Shown here in pieces: positions 47,654 through 57,473 of a DNA stretch of 64,000 nucleotides (position 1 is the first letter of the stretch; each line of letters starts with the position of its first letter). Source of the stretch: Crocinitomicaceae bacterium. Lineage in GTDB: Bacteria > Bacteroidota > Bacteroidia > Flavobacteriales_D > Crocinitomicaceae. Where the stretch lies: the NCBI GenBank assembly GCA_017983465.1, contig JAGOBK010000004.1:124001-188000 (forward strand), in the 5' to 3' direction. The notes beneath the pieces were generated by a model, which did not search any database, was not told the DNA's origin, and saw only the letters and a program-made list of their open reading frames with translations. The translations under genes and the position numbers were made by a program.

Positions 47654-47923
47654 TTATGCAGTTGCAGTTTCAAATGGAACTACAGATACAAATGAACGAT
47701 TGTCTTTTTTCTTACGAAATTCTACTAAACCATCCGTTAAAGCAAACAATGTGTGGTCTTTTCCAATTCCAACATTGTTTCCTGGGTGATGTTGCGTTCC
47801 TCTCTGACGAACAATAATGTTTCCAGAGATTGCTGCTTGTCCACCAAAAATTTTCACACCTAAGCGTTTGCTATGTGATTCACGACCGTTTTTCGAACTA
47901 CCGACTCCTTTTTTGTGTGCCAT
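47654..47923 (-). CDS. rpmA: 50S ribosomal protein L27
   Basis: An 89-residue ribosomal protein near the peptidyl transferase centre. The N-terminus [22 protein letters not shown] and [29 protein letters not shown] are characteristic. The start has no N-terminal extension needing cleavage as in Firmicutes. It is downstream of rplU by 33 bases, in the usual order. Confidence 0.99.
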   Translation of the reverse strand: MAHKKGVGSSKNGRESHSKRLGVKIFGGQAAISGNIIVRQRGTQHHPGNNVGIGKDHTLFALTDGLVEFRKKKDNRSFVSVVPFETATA

Positions 47924-47956
47924 GGTTTCTCTATATTATTCCTGAATTCAGGATGA

Positions 47957-48268
47957 TTATGCTTTAATATTTGTAATTGTAATTGCAGTAAACTGCTGAC
48001 GGTGACCGTTTCTTTTTCTGTAACCTTTTCTACGTTTCTTTTTGAAAATAATTACTTTGTCTCCTTTCACGTGGTCAATTACCGTTGCGGTAACGATTGC
48101 ACCTTCTATAGCTGGGGCGCCAAGTGTGATTTTGCCATCATTGTCAACTAACAATACACGATCGAATTCTAAATTCGCTCCTGCCTCTGCTGCTAAACGA
48201 TGTACAAAAACCTTCTGGTCTTTTTGCACTTTAAACTGCTGCCCTGCTATCTCTACAATTGCGTACAT
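47957..48268 (-). CDS. rplU: 50S ribosomal protein L21
   Basis: A 103-residue ribosomal protein that binds 23S rRNA. The sequence [22 protein letters not shown] and the basic [24 protein letters not shown]-terminal region are diagnostic. It is first in the rplU-rpmA operon, with a clear promoter upstream. Confidence 0.99.
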   Translation of the reverse strand: MYAIVEIAGQQFKVQKDQKVFVHRLAAEAGANLEFDRVLLVDNDGKITLGAPAIEGAIVTATVIDHVKGDKVIIFKKKRRKGYRKRNGHRQQFTAITITNIKA

Positions 48269-48309
48269 ATAGCTTGTTTTAATTTGTTATTTCGCCCAAA
48301 ATTGGAGGG

Positions 48310-48340
48310 CAAATATACATATTTAATTTCATATGCCAAA
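48310..48340 (-). promoter_or_regulatory. Promoter of rplU-rpmA
   Basis: On the minus strand TTTG (48340-48337), a 19-base gap and TATATTTG (48317-48310) match the Bacteroidota consensus. The leader to the ATG at 48268 is about 35 bases. A small GCCC/GGGC hairpin (48294-48310) partly overlaps the -7 element and start region. Confidence 0.72.
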
Positions 48341-48360
48341 CGAATTCCTTTTTTTTCACA

Positions 48361-49293
48361 TTAAAACGAAGATTTTTCAACGCTTTTTTTAAAGAGTAGG
48401 TGTCCGTAATTCGCTAAAATCACACCAGAAATGACGATAAACATGGAAATAACTTGGATACTGGTGATGCTTTCATGGAAGTAGGTTCCAATAATCACTG
48501 CTACAATTGGAATAAGATAAGTAACGCTACTCGCAAAAAGCGCGGAAGAGGATTGGATGATTCCGTTGAATAAGAAAACGGCAAAGGCGGTACCTACAAT
48601 TGCTAAGATGGCAATGGCTGTAAAACCGCTCCATGCATCGGGATGATGGCTGAAAACATCAAGTGTGTCAAAAGCAAAGAATCCAATAATCGACGGGATA
48701 AAGACCATTCCGAATCCGCCCGCGGCAACATGAATAGGCTTGTAGGCTCCAAGTTTAAATTTAATGGTGTTCAGGCTAATCCCATATAGAAAGGTTGCCA
48801 GTACAATAGCAAGCGAAGGTAATAGTTCTTGACCGTTTGTTTTGACCCCGCCGGTGTTGAATACCAAAATGGTGATTCCACAAAATCCAATGATCGTTCC
48901 GATTAGTTGGTATCGAGTGATTTTATTGGAGAAGAATAAATAACCAACAATTAAAGTAAAGATGGGAGTGAAGCTATTCATAATTCCAGCTAAACCAGAT
49001 GAAATATGCGTCTCTGCATACGTAAATAAAAAGGCTGGAATAAAATTCCCACACACCCCTACCGTTGCAAAGTAAAAAAGGTCCTTGCGGGACTTTAATC
49101 GACGCAACACTTGAATAGTAAAGGGTAAGAGCACGAGTCCTGCCAATAACATGCGAAGTGATCCAACTTGTAGTGATGAGAAGATTTCGCGGTGCTGTTC
49201 ATTATACATGCCTTTTTTCATAAGGATGAACGAACTACCCCAAATACATGCGAGTAACGCAAGTAATAACCAGCTTTTCAAATTGCTTTTCAT
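48361..49293 (-). CDS. EamA/DMT-family transporter
   Basis: A 310-residue inner-membrane protein with ten hydrophobic segments in two EamA repeats. The first repeat has ACIWGSSFILMKKGM and the second begins near residue 150. Conserved features are GLAGIMNSFTPIFTLIVGYLFF and SSALFASSVTYLIPIVAVIIG. The family exports amino acids, nucleosides or other metabolites; the substrate cannot be told. It is divergent from mraZ. Confidence 0.9.
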   Translation of the reverse strand: MKSNLKSWLLLALLACIWGSSFILMKKGMYNEQHREIFSSLQVGSLRMLLAGLVLLPFTIQVLRRLKSRKDLFYFATVGVCGNFIPAFLFTYAETHISSGLAGIMNSFTPIFTLIVGYLFFSNKITRYQLIGTIIGFCGITILVFNTGGVKTNGQELLPSLAIVLATFLYGISLNTIKFKLGAYKPIHVAAGGFGMVFIPSIIGFFAFDTLDVFSHHPDAWSGFTAIAILAIVGTAFAVFLFNGIIQSSSALFASSVTYLIPIVAVIIGTYFHESITSIQVISMFIVISGVILANYGHLLFKKSVEKSSF

Positions 49294-49297
49294 AGGA

Positions 49298-49305
49298 CAA
49301 AAGTA
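49298..49305 (-). promoter_or_regulatory. Candidate leaderless promoter of the EamA gene
   Basis: On the minus strand TACTTTTG (49305-49298) matches TAnnTTTG and ends four bases before the ATG at 49293, the same spacing as at ispE. No clear -33 TTG is seen. Confidence 0.35.
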
Positions 49306-49428
49306 CGCATAATTTCAGGCTTGAAATTGTGTATAACCGGCGGAAATGAACAGGGTGTTAAAAAGTCTCCCACATATTCCCACAATTGCAATTTAAACAA
49401 GCAAAATAAAGGGTTTTTAAAATTATTT

Positions 49429-49459
49429 TTTGTTTAAAACGAAACATTAAATACCTTTG
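49429..49459 (+). promoter_or_regulatory. Promoter of the dcw cluster (mraZ)
   Basis: TTTG at 49429-49432, a 19-base gap and TACCTTTG at 49452-49459 fit the Bacteroidota consensus well. The leader to the mraZ ATG is about 75 bases and contains direct repeats. Confidence 0.72.
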
Positions 49460-49490
49460 AACGTTAGAAGTTATTAACATTTAAAAATCC

Positions 49491-49517
49491 AGTGGTAAAA
49501 AGTGGTAGAAATCCACT
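49491..49517 (+). promoter_or_regulatory. Candidate MraZ operator (GTGG direct repeats)
   Basis: AGTGGTAAAA and AGTGGTAGAA are tandem ten-base units at 49491-49510, followed by an inverted CCACT at 49513-49517. E. coli MraZ represses its cluster by binding direct TGGGN repeats spaced five bases apart between promoter and gene. Position and helical-turn spacing here agree, though the core is GTGGT. Confidence 0.5.
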
Positions 49518-49538
49518 AATTTTACCCATTATAAAGCT

Positions 49539-49997
49539 ATGGCAGGATTAGTAGGAGAATTTGAAGTGAAATTGGATGAAAAAGGCCGATTTCTTTTGCC
49601 TTCCGGATTACGGAAGCAGCTTCCTCCTGCGTCCCAGCGAGATTTCATGTTGAACAAAGGATTCGAAGACTGTTTGACGCTTTATCCGCTTTCCGATTGG
49701 GAGCAGATCAGCGCGAAACTTTCCAAATTGAATTTGTTTAAACCGCAAAATCGAATGTTCTATCGTTTGTTCCATCAAGGAGCAAAACAATTGGCATTAG
49801 ACAATGCGGGACGTTTATTAATCCCAATTGCTCATATGGAGCGTGTGGGATTAGTTTCTGAAGTAATGCTTATTGCATACAACGACAGAATTGAAATCTG
49901 GGACAAATCCAAATACTTCAATATGATTGAAGGAAACATGGCTGATTTCGCTGATTTGGCGGATGAAGTAATGGGTGATTTGGACAATGGAGAATAA
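49539..49997 (+). CDS. mraZ: Transcriptional regulator MraZ
   Basis: A 152-residue DNA-binding protein built of two AbrB/SpoVT-like repeats. The signature motifs are KLDEKGRFLLPSGLRKQL near residue 11 and LDNAGRLLIP near 87. In E. coli it represses the dcw operon. It is the first gene of the cluster and overlaps rsmH by 11 bases. Confidence 0.96.
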   Translation: MAGLVGEFEVKLDEKGRFLLPSGLRKQLPPASQRDFMLNKGFEDCLTLYPLSDWEQISAKLSKLNLFKPQNRMFYRLFHQGAKQLALDNAGRLLIPIAHMERVGLVSEVMLIAYNDRIEIWDKSKYFNMIEGNMADFADLADEVMGDLDNGE

Positions 49998-50901
49998 TAC
50001 AGACTATCACATACCGGTTCTTTTTCAAGAAAGCATAGATGCCTTGGTGATTAAACCAAACGGTATATATGTTGATGTGACTTTTGGTGGTGGCGGACAC
50101 GCACGCGCCATCTTTAAACAATTAAATCCAGAGGGGAAACTCATTGTATTCGATCAAGATTCCGACGCCAAGAAAAATGCGTGGGAAGCACCGAATTTTC
50201 ATTTCGTCGCTGCAAATTTCGCCTTTTTAAAAAATCACCTACAGTTATTGCGCATCAATCATGTGGATGGAATCCTTGCTGATTTAGGAGTTTCTTCCCA
50301 TCAATTTGATACGGGTGAACGTGGATTTTCTATCCGTGAAAGCGCTCCCTTAGATATGCGCATGAACCAACAGTCTGGCAAATCTGCCCATCATGTGGTA
50401 AATGAATACGAAGAGCATGAACTCATTCGCATTTTTAGAAATTATGGCGAATTGAAAAATGCGCGGAGCATCGCTTCAGAAATCATCCGTAAAAGAGCAG
50501 ATGGCGTCATTGAAACAACGGGTGATTTAATGCATATGTTGAAACGCTTCGCCCCGAAATTTAAGGACCATAAATTTTACGCTCAGGTATTTCAAGCTAT
50601 ACGTATTGAGGTGAACCAAGAATTACAAGTATTAGAAAATATGTTGACTCAAGCTGCGGATGTATTAGCTCCTGGTGGAAGGTTAGTAGTGATATCCTAT
50701 CACTCTTTAGAGGATCGACCTGTGAAAAACTTCATGAAACGCGGTTCGTTCTCCGGTGAAATTGAGAAAGACTTTTTTGGAAATGTCCAAAAACCATTAA
50801 CAGAGATTGTTCGACACCCCATTGTTTCCTCCGATGAGGAGAATGAACGTAATCCAAGAGCACGTAGCGCGAAACTTAGAATTGCTGAGAAGAATGCATG
50901 A
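49987..50901 (+). CDS. rsmH: 16S rRNA (cytosine(1402)-N(4))-methyltransferase
   Basis: A 304-residue SAM-dependent methyltransferase acting on C1402 of 16S rRNA. The SAM loop is YVDVTFGGGGHARAIF near residue 25, followed by ILADLGVSSHQFD and VISYHSLEDRPVKNF. The ATG at 49987 is chosen over an upstream GTG because HIPVLFQESIDAL then starts at the usual distance. It overlaps both neighbours by a few bases, implying coupled translation. Confidence 0.97.
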   Translation: MENNTDYHIPVLFQESIDALVIKPNGIYVDVTFGGGGHARAIFKQLNPEGKLIVFDQDSDAKKNAWEAPNFHFVAANFAFLKNHLQLLRINHVDGILADLGVSSHQFDTGERGFSIRESAPLDMRMNQQSGKSAHHVVNEYEEHELIRIFRNYGELKNARSIASEIIRKRADGVIETTGDLMHMLKRFAPKFKDHKFYAQVFQAIRIEVNQELQVLENMLTQAADVLAPGGRLVVISYHSLEDRPVKNFMKRGSFSGEIEKDFFGNVQKPLTEIVRHPIVSSDEENERNPRARSAKLRIAEKNA

Positions 50902-51301
50902 AGATGAATACATAACAGGTGGTAAAGCACCAAAGTCGGAAAAGCCGAAAACTTCGAAGAGTGAAAAACGCACATCGAAGGCTTCTGCTTTTGCTCAGAT
51001 TTTGAATGGAGACTTTCTAACGAAGGAGTTTGTTCTAAACAACCTAAACTTCATCTTCTTCATCATGTTCCTTTTGATTCTGCTCGTTGCAAAAGGTTAT
51101 TACGGGAAACAGGTGAATAAGGATTTGGACAATGCTCAAAAAGAACTTGATCAAAATGCAGCGGAATACATTGAGGCAAAAGCAAGACTTGAATTGAGAA
51201 CAAGAAGATATAAACTAGCTGAAAAACTAGAAAAAAGAGAAATTAAGGAAACAAAAAACGCAACGAAAGTCATTCGCTTGAAACGAAAAGATCATGAGTA
51301 A
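50894..51301 (+). CDS. ftsL: FtsL-like cell division protein
   Basis: A 135-residue bitopic membrane protein. A charged cytoplasmic tail rich in lysine (KAPKSEKPKTSKSEKRTSK) precedes one membrane span (FIFFIMFLLILLVAKGYY, about 52-70) and a periplasmic coiled-coil-like region. That architecture and the place between rsmH and ftsI match the Bacteroidota FtsL family. Sequence identity to E. coli FtsL is not evident, so the symbol rests on position. The ATG at 50894 overlaps rsmH by eight bases. The 3' end overlaps ftsI by eight. Confidence 0.82.
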   Translation: MHEDEYITGGKAPKSEKPKTSKSEKRTSKASAFAQILNGDFLTKEFVLNNLNFIFFIMFLLILLVAKGYYGKQVNKDLDNAQKELDQNAAEYIEAKARLELRTRRYKLAEKLEKREIKETKNATKVIRLKRKDHE

Positions 51302-53405
51302 GGACCTAGATAAAAAATTCTTAAAACGTCGTGCCTTTACGATTTACTTCACTTTCGTGTTGTTGATTTTAGTTGTGCTTTATTCTACCGCGAAACTTCA
51401 AATCGAAGGAAGAAGTAGTCTTTTCAATGACGTTGATAAAAAATTACCGGTTAGAATTGTTAAAAGAGTTCCACGAATGGGTGAAATCTTGGACATGAAT
51501 GGTATTCCATTAGTGACCTCTGTGACTTTTTATGACATTCACATGGATCCAACGGTAGTTGAACAGAAATTGTTTGATTCGGATCTAGCCGGACTTGCAG
51601 CTGGATTAAATAGAATGTATCCGGATAAGTCCGCAAGAGAATATGAGAATGAAATTCGTAGCGCACGTGAAAATAAGTCTCGTTACTTGTTGATTCGCAA
51701 ACGCGTCACAAATGATGAGCGTAAAATGCTCAATAAGTTACCAATTTTCGAGAAAGGTCAAATGAAGGGTGGTATCATCGATAACGAAGAAACCATTTTA
51801 CGTAAAAAACCATACGGAAATATGCTCAGTAGAACACTGGGATATTACAAGTTTGATAGGAAAGAACTCAAGGTAGGAATCGAAGGTGCTTTCTATCATT
51901 ATTTAAAAGGTGAGGACGGAGAAGAGCTTGAGCAACGTATTTCATCAGGTTGGAAAAAAACAGGGAAAATCATTAAAGATGCGGTGGAAGGAGCCAATGT
52001 GATTACTTCTATCGATAAGGAAATTCAAGAAGTTGCACATTCAGAATTGGAAAAGCAAATGATTCATATGAATGCGCAAGAAGGTTGCGTAATCGTAATG
52101 GATGTTAAAACTGGTTTCGTTCGTGCAATTGCGAATTTATCGAAACAAGAAAAAGGCGGTTATGCAGAATCGTACAACTTTGCCATTGGTAACGCAGAGG
52201 TTCCCGGTTCTACCTATAAATTAGCTTCTGTGATGGCTGGACTCGAAGACAATAAGTTCAAAATCACAGACCTTGTCAATGCGAATGGGTCCTACTTTAT
52301 TGCTGGTGGAAAATTGTCTGATTCAAACCATGGAATGGGTTATGGTAGAATTACGATTAAGAAAGCTTTCGAGAAATCATCGAATGTCATCGCCCAAATC
52401 ATGTATCGAGCATACCGTTCGGAACCTCAAAAATTCTTAGATCGCTTGGCTCAATTTGGACTTACGGAAAAGTTAGGCATCGACATCGAAGGAGAGAAAA
52501 AACCATATGTTCCACAACTTGGGACACCAGGATGGTCCGCTATGTCAATTCCCTGGATGTCTATCGGATATGAGTTGAAACAATCGCCTTTACAGACATT
52601 AGCCTTCTATAACGCAGTTGCGAATAATGGAACTTTGGTCCGTCCTCAGTTCGTTCAACAAATAAAGAGATCTGGTAATGTTATTAAAACATTTAAACCA
52701 GTAATCATCAAAGATCAAATCTGTTCGAAAAGTACGCTTGCGGTGATGAGATCCTGCTTAGAAGGAGTAATGACCAATGGTACTGGCCACGATTTAAAAA
52801 GTTCATTTTTCACCATTGCTGGAAAAACAGGTACAGCAAAATTAATGGGAGATAATAAGCAATACAACGATGAAAAAATGAGTTTTTATCAGGCTTCTTT
52901 CGTTGGTTATTTTCCGGCAAATAAGCCAATTTATTCTTGTATTGTGGTTATTTCAAAACCAAAAAGAGAATATTATGGAGCGCGCGTATCCGGAACAGTA
53001 TTCGCTGAAATCGCAAATAAAGTATACGCATCAGCACTACAATATCACAGAGCCGTAAACTCAAAACGCGCAGTTAAATCCGCCGACCTTCCTAAAGTGA
53101 AGGCTGCTTCTAACCGCGACATCACGCAAATACTAAAGTCCTTTAACCTCCGCTATCAGTTGAATGACGACACCGAATGGATTCAGTCGGATACACTAAA
53201 AGGGTCGATTCATTTAAATCGTAAAAAAATTCACAAAAAATTGGTTCCTGATGTTTCAGGTTTAACGGCAAAGGATGCCATCTATTTATTGGAGTCCGCA
53301 GGAATGATTGTGAAAATACAAGGTAAAGGAACCGTAAAAAATCAGTCAATTCAAGCGGGTAATCCATTGGTAAAAGGACAATTAATCAAAATCACATTAA
53401 ACTAA
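51294..53405 (+). CDS. ftsI: Septal peptidoglycan transpeptidase (class B PBP) with PASTA domain
   Basis: A 703-residue division-specific penicillin-binding protein. One membrane span (about 14-34) is followed by the PBP dimerisation region and the transpeptidase domain. The active-site serine is S306 in STYK, the SxN motif is S362-S-N364 and KTG is 511-513. The last 60 residues form a PASTA domain (KKLVPDVSGLTAKDAIYLL), unusual in Gram-negative FtsI but common in Bacteroidota. It would cross-link septal peptidoglycan with FtsW. Confidence 0.95.
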   Translation: MSKDLDKKFLKRRAFTIYFTFVLLILVVLYSTAKLQIEGRSSLFNDVDKKLPVRIVKRVPRMGEILDMNGIPLVTSVTFYDIHMDPTVVEQKLFDSDLAGLAAGLNRMYPDKSAREYENEIRSARENKSRYLLIRKRVTNDERKMLNKLPIFEKGQMKGGIIDNEETILRKKPYGNMLSRTLGYYKFDRKELKVGIEGAFYHYLKGEDGEELEQRISSGWKKTGKIIKDAVEGANVITSIDKEIQEVAHSELEKQMIHMNAQEGCVIVMDVKTGFVRAIANLSKQEKGGYAESYNFAIGNAEVPGSTYKLASVMAGLEDNKFKITDLVNANGSYFIAGGKLSDSNHGMGYGRITIKKAFEKSSNVIAQIMYRAYRSEPQKFLDRLAQFGLTEKLGIDIEGEKKPYVPQLGTPGWSAMSIPWMSIGYELKQSPLQTLAFYNAVANNGTLVRPQFVQQIKRSGNVIKTFKPVIIKDQICSKSTLAVMRSCLEGVMTNGTGHDLKSSFFTIAGKTGTAKLMGDNKQYNDEKMSFYQASFVGYFPANKPIYSCIVVISKPKREYYGARVSGTVFAEIANKVYASALQYHRAVNSKRAVKSADLPKVKAASNRDITQILKSFNLRYQLNDDTEWIQSDTLKGSIHLNRKKIHKKLVPDVSGLTAKDAIYLLESAGMIVKIQGKGTVKNQSIQAGNPLVKGQLIKITLN

Positions 53406-53406
53406 T

Positions 53407-54867
53407 ATGAAAACGCTTTCATCCATTTTACAGCAAACATCCTTTGAGTTGACTCAAGGTGATTTAGCGATGGAAATTTCTTCGTTGACTTTCGATTCTC
53501 GAAAAGCGGAGAAGGGAAGTGTTTTTATTTCCATCGTTGGAACATTATCAAATGGACACGAATATGTACAATCTGCATATGACCTAGGTTGTCGTGCATT
53601 TGTGGTGGAGCAAAGCGTAAGTCTTCCCTCTGATGCAACAATCATTCATGTTGCGAAAACGGATCGTACTTTGGCAGACTTGGCATGTGCGTTCTATGGA
53701 CAACCGTCAAAAGAATTAAAGTTGATTGGAATTACTGGTACCAATGGAAAAACGACTACCACTACCTTGCTTCACGATTTATTTACAAGTCTTGGGTATT
53801 CGTGTGGGCTCATTTCAACAGTAGTCAATAAAATTGGTACGCATACAAGCCCATCTACTCACACCACTCCGGATCCAATCCGATTAAATGCACTCCTTAG
53901 AAATATGGTTGAGCAAGGATGTACGCATTGCTTCATGGAAGTGAGTTCTCATGCCATTCATCAACAAAGAATTCACGGTATTTCATACACTGGTGCCGTT
54001 TTCACAAACATCACACACGATCACCTAGATTACCATAAAACCTTCGCAGAGTACATCCGAGTGAAAAAACAGTTTTTCGATGATCTTGGCCAAGATTCCT
54101 TTGCGTTGATTAACGGAGATGATCGCAATGGTTCGGTAATGCTTCAAAATACAAAGGCTGAAAAAAGAAGTTTCGCCCTAAAAACACCTGCAGATTTCAA
54201 AGGTAAAGTGTTGGAAAATGAGATTTCAGGATTAACATTAACCATCAATGGCGTGGAGCTTTGTTCCCGTTTAGTTGGAGAGTTTAATGCACTGAATTTA
54301 TTGGCAGTTTATGGTGTCAGTACCCTTCTTGGACTAGACTCCATGGATGTTCTTAGAGGAATGAGCAATTTGGCTTCCGTAGAAGGACGATTTCAATACG
54401 TTCGAAGTCAAGGTGGAATTACTGCGATTATCGATTACGCACATACACCGGATGCGTTAGAAAATGTATTGAATACGATTGCAGCGATTCGCAAAGACGG
54501 ACAAAAAGTGATTTCAGTGGTAGGTTGCGGTGGAGATCGCGACCGTGATAAACGTCCAGTGATGGCTGCCATCGCTGCGAAAAAAAGCCAGCAAGTGATT
54601 TTGACTTCCGACAATCCGCGAACGGAAGATCCAATGAAAATTCTTCAAGAAATGGAAGTTGGATTGTCAGATGAAAATCGTTCCCACTCTTTAACCATTG
54701 TTGACCGTGCTCAGGCAATTAAAACAGCGATTATGCTTGCGTCGGCCGGTGACATCCTTTTAATTGCTGGGAAAGGACACGAAAAATACCAAGAAATCAA
54801 TGGAGTCAAACACGACTTCGATGATTTCCAATTAACAGAAGAATTTTTTAATCAATTGAAAAAATAA
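53407..54867 (+). CDS. murE: UDP-MurNAc-tripeptide synthetase MurE
   Basis: A 486-residue ligase adding the third amino acid to UDP-MurNAc-L-Ala-D-Glu. The ATP loop is GTNGKTT at 111-117. The substrate-selecting DNPR motif is at 402-405 ([10 protein letters not shown]), which is the signature of meso-diaminopimelate enzymes rather than lysine enzymes. C-terminal [13 protein letters not shown] is typical. It starts one base after ftsI stops. Confidence 0.97.
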   Translation: MKTLSSILQQTSFELTQGDLAMEISSLTFDSRKAEKGSVFISIVGTLSNGHEYVQSAYDLGCRAFVVEQSVSLPSDATIIHVAKTDRTLADLACAFYGQPSKELKLIGITGTNGKTTTTTLLHDLFTSLGYSCGLISTVVNKIGTHTSPSTHTTPDPIRLNALLRNMVEQGCTHCFMEVSSHAIHQQRIHGISYTGAVFTNITHDHLDYHKTFAEYIRVKKQFFDDLGQDSFALINGDDRNGSVMLQNTKAEKRSFALKTPADFKGKVLENEISGLTLTINGVELCSRLVGEFNALNLLAVYGVSTLLGLDSMDVLRGMSNLASVEGRFQYVRSQGGITAIIDYAHTPDALENVLNTIAAIRKDGQKVISVVGCGGDRDRDKRPVMAAIAAKKSQQVILTSDNPRTEDPMKILQEMEVGLSDENRSHSLTIVDRAQAIKTAIMLASAGDILLIAGKGHEKYQEINGVKHDFDDFQLTEEFFNQLKK

Positions 54868-54871
54868 TCAG

Positions 54872-56116
54872 ATGCTTTACTACCTATTTGACTATCTCGA
54901 TTCCTTAAATTTTCCTGGTGCAGGATTGTTCCAGTACATTTCATTTAGGGCTGGACTCGCATTAATTTTCTCCCTAATTGTATCCATTGTGATTGGGAAG
55001 AAAATCATCAATAAATTACGACAACAACAAATTGGTGAGACCGTTCGTGATTTAGGATTAGCAGGTCAGATTGAGAAATCAGGAACTCCGACAATGGGAG
55101 GGATCATCATTCTTGCTGCCATTCTTATTCCGGTTATTTTATTTGCAAAACTGCATAATATCTATGTAATCACGATGATCGTTGCAACGATTTGGCTTGG
55201 ATTGATTGGATTTTTGGATGATTACATCAAAGTATTTAAAAAGAACAAAGAAGGATTAAAGGGAACGTTCAAAGTGATTGGTCAAATTGGTGTCGGATTA
55301 ATCGTTGGCTGCATTTTGTATTTCTCAGATGAGGTCGTTGTACATAAGCGCGTATCTGCAAGCTATCAATTGCAACAAGACGAGGAATTCGTGACTCATT
55401 TACACGTTCAACACGAGGGGGAACATTTTAAATGGATTAAAACGGATGACATGACAACGACGATTCCGTTTATTCGTGGGAATGAGTTTAATTACAACTG
55501 GTTAATTGGAGATTGGCAAAAATCCTACGGTTGGCTGCTTTTCATTCCAATCGTTATTTTTATCGTGATTGCCGTTTCAAACGGTGCAAACATGACAGAT
55601 GGACTTGATGGACTTGCAACGGGAACTTCAGCTATCGTTGGTATTGCCTTGGCCATTCTTGCTTATATCAGTTCACATGCAAATTTCGCAGATTACCTTG
55701 GTGTAATGTACATTCCAAATGCCGAAGAGCTAGTGATTTTTATTGCGGCTTTTGTCGGTGCGTGTGTTGGATTTTTGTGGTACAACTCCTTTCCTGCACA
55801 AGTATTCATGGGAGATACAGGTAGTTTAGCCTTGGGTGGAATCATCGCAGTATTCGCCATTGCCATTCGCAAAGAGTTGTTAATCCCTGTTTTATGTGGT
55901 GTTTTCCTCATTGAAAACTTATCTGTGATGATGCAAGTGGGATATTTTAAATACACAAAAAAGCGTTTTGGCGAAGGACGTCGCATTTTCTTAATGGCAC
56001 CTCTACATCATCATTATCAGAAAAAAGGAATTCATGAAGCGAAGATTGTTTCTCGCTTCTGGATTGTAGCAGTATTGTTAGCAGTAGTAACAATTGTAAC
56101 ACTGAAATTGAGATAA
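54872..56116 (+). CDS. mraY: Phospho-N-acetylmuramoyl-pentapeptide transferase
   Basis: A 414-residue inner-membrane enzyme that makes lipid I. Conserved motifs are [48 protein letters not shown] and the [11 protein letters not shown] loop near the end. About 60 residues of hydrophilic sequence (about 155-215) are inserted between membrane segments relative to E. coli MraY. I recall such insertions as usual in Bacteroidota. Confidence 0.97.
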   Translation: MLYYLFDYLDSLNFPGAGLFQYISFRAGLALIFSLIVSIVIGKKIINKLRQQQIGETVRDLGLAGQIEKSGTPTMGGIIILAAILIPVILFAKLHNIYVITMIVATIWLGLIGFLDDYIKVFKKNKEGLKGTFKVIGQIGVGLIVGCILYFSDEVVVHKRVSASYQLQQDEEFVTHLHVQHEGEHFKWIKTDDMTTTIPFIRGNEFNYNWLIGDWQKSYGWLLFIPIVIFIVIAVSNGANMTDGLDGLATGTSAIVGIALAILAYISSHANFADYLGVMYIPNAEELVIFIAAFVGACVGFLWYNSFPAQVFMGDTGSLALGGIIAVFAIAIRKELLIPVLCGVFLIENLSVMMQVGYFKYTKKRFGEGRRIFLMAPLHHHYQKKGIHEAKIVSRFWIVAVLLAVVTIVTLKLR

Positions 56117-56118
56117 TC

Positions 56119-57462
56119 GTGAGTACAAAAATCAAAAATATGGTCATTCTTGGCGCTGGTGAATCCGGTGTGGGTGCTGCTATACTAGCAGTACAAAAAG
56201 GATGGACAGTTTTTGTATCTGATATGTCCCAAATAAAGGAGGAATTCCAAGCGGAATTAACAAAGCTTGGCGTTCAATGGGAACAAGGAACGCATTCCAT
56301 GGAAGTGATTTTAGGGGCAGATTTAATCATCAAATCCCCTGGAATTCCCGAAAAGGCTCCAGTGATGAAAGCAATCCGTGAGAAAGGCATTCAGGTAATT
56401 TCGGAGATCGAATTTGGTGGATACCATTCGAAAGGAAAGACAATTTGTATTACCGGAAGTAATGGTAAAACGACCACGACTATGCTTACGCATCACATTC
56501 TTAAAAAAGCGGGATTAGATGTTGGATTAGCGGGGAATGTTGGTTACAGCTTTGCCAAGCAAGTAGCAGAGGGAGATCACGATTGGTATGTCATTGAATT
56601 GAGTTCATTTCAGTTAGATGATATGTATGATTTTCATGCCAACATTGCGATTTTAACAAATATTACTCCAGATCACTTAGATCGCTACGATTACCAAATG
56701 CAAAATTATGTGGATGCAAAATTCCGCATTTTGCAAAATCAAACATCAGACGATTGGTTCATCTACAACTCAGATGATGCCCTCATTTCAGCGGAAATGA
56801 AAAAAAGAACACCTTCTGTGAATCTGGCTCCTTTTTCCATGAAGGAAGAGCAAAATCCAGGAGCTTATGCACTAGACAAACAACTAATAATCAATATAAA
56901 CCAACAATTTGCCATGTCAATACATGAATTAGCTTTAAAGGGTAAGCACAATACCCAAAACGCTCTTGCCGCAGGGATCGCAGCGAGACTAGTTGAAATC
57001 CGTAAGGATATTGTTCGTGAGAGTTTAGAGGACTTTACCAACGTAGAGCACAGACTTGAGTTCGTTGCGAAAGTAAACGGAATTGAATTCATTAACGATT
57101 CAAAAGCAACAAACATCAATTCTGCATGGTTCGCTTTGGAGAGTATGGAAAATCCAACAGTTTGGATTGTTGGTGGCGTTGACAAAGGGAATGACTATTC
57201 TGAATTAACAGCACTTGTTCGCGAAAAAGTAAAAGCAATCGTTTGTTTAGGAACAGATAATCAAAAAATCATTGAGGCTTTTTCTGGGATTGTCGAGACC
57301 ATAGTTGAAGCAAAATCTGCAGTTGAAGCAGTTGCCTACGGATATCGTTTGGCAAAGAAAGATGAGATTGTTCTTCTTTCTCCAGCTTGTGCAAGTTTCG
57401 ATTTATTCGAGAACTACGAGGATAGAGGAAATCAGTTCAAACAAGCAGTTAGAATGCTGTAA
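56119..57462 (+). CDS. murD: UDP-N-acetylmuramoylalanine--D-glutamate ligase
   Basis: A 447-residue ligase adding D-glutamate to UDP-MurNAc-L-Ala. The N-terminal Rossmann part is VILGAGESGVGAAIL, the ATP loop GSNGKTTTTM, and the C-terminal domain runs from HRLEFV through VWIVGGVDKGNDYSEL to LSPACASFDLFENYEDRG. Start is GTG at 56119, two bases after mraY. An ATG seven codons later is an alternative. The gene is followed by a small orphan gene. Confidence 0.96.
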   Translation: MSTKIKNMVILGAGESGVGAAILAVQKGWTVFVSDMSQIKEEFQAELTKLGVQWEQGTHSMEVILGADLIIKSPGIPEKAPVMKAIREKGIQVISEIEFGGYHSKGKTICITGSNGKTTTTMLTHHILKKAGLDVGLAGNVGYSFAKQVAEGDHDWYVIELSSFQLDDMYDFHANIAILTNITPDHLDRYDYQMQNYVDAKFRILQNQTSDDWFIYNSDDALISAEMKKRTPSVNLAPFSMKEEQNPGAYALDKQLIININQQFAMSIHELALKGKHNTQNALAAGIAARLVEIRKDIVRESLEDFTNVEHRLEFVAKVNGIEFINDSKATNINSAWFALESMENPTVWIVGGVDKGNDYSELTALVREKVKAIVCLGTDNQKIIEAFSGIVETIVEAKSAVEAVAYGYRLAKKDEIVLLSPACASFDLFENYEDRGNQFKQAVRML

Positions 57463-57473
57463 TTTTCTGTTTG

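Noticed and set aside
49491..49510. Tandem ten-base repeat considered as a CRISPR or microsatellite
   Set aside because: Only two units exist without spacers, and the location between promoter and mraZ fits an operator.
56119..56139. murD starting at the ATG seven codons downstream of the GTG
   Set aside because: Not excluded, but the GTG gives a two-base gap to mraY and a short lead before the Rossmann loop that I consider usual for the family.
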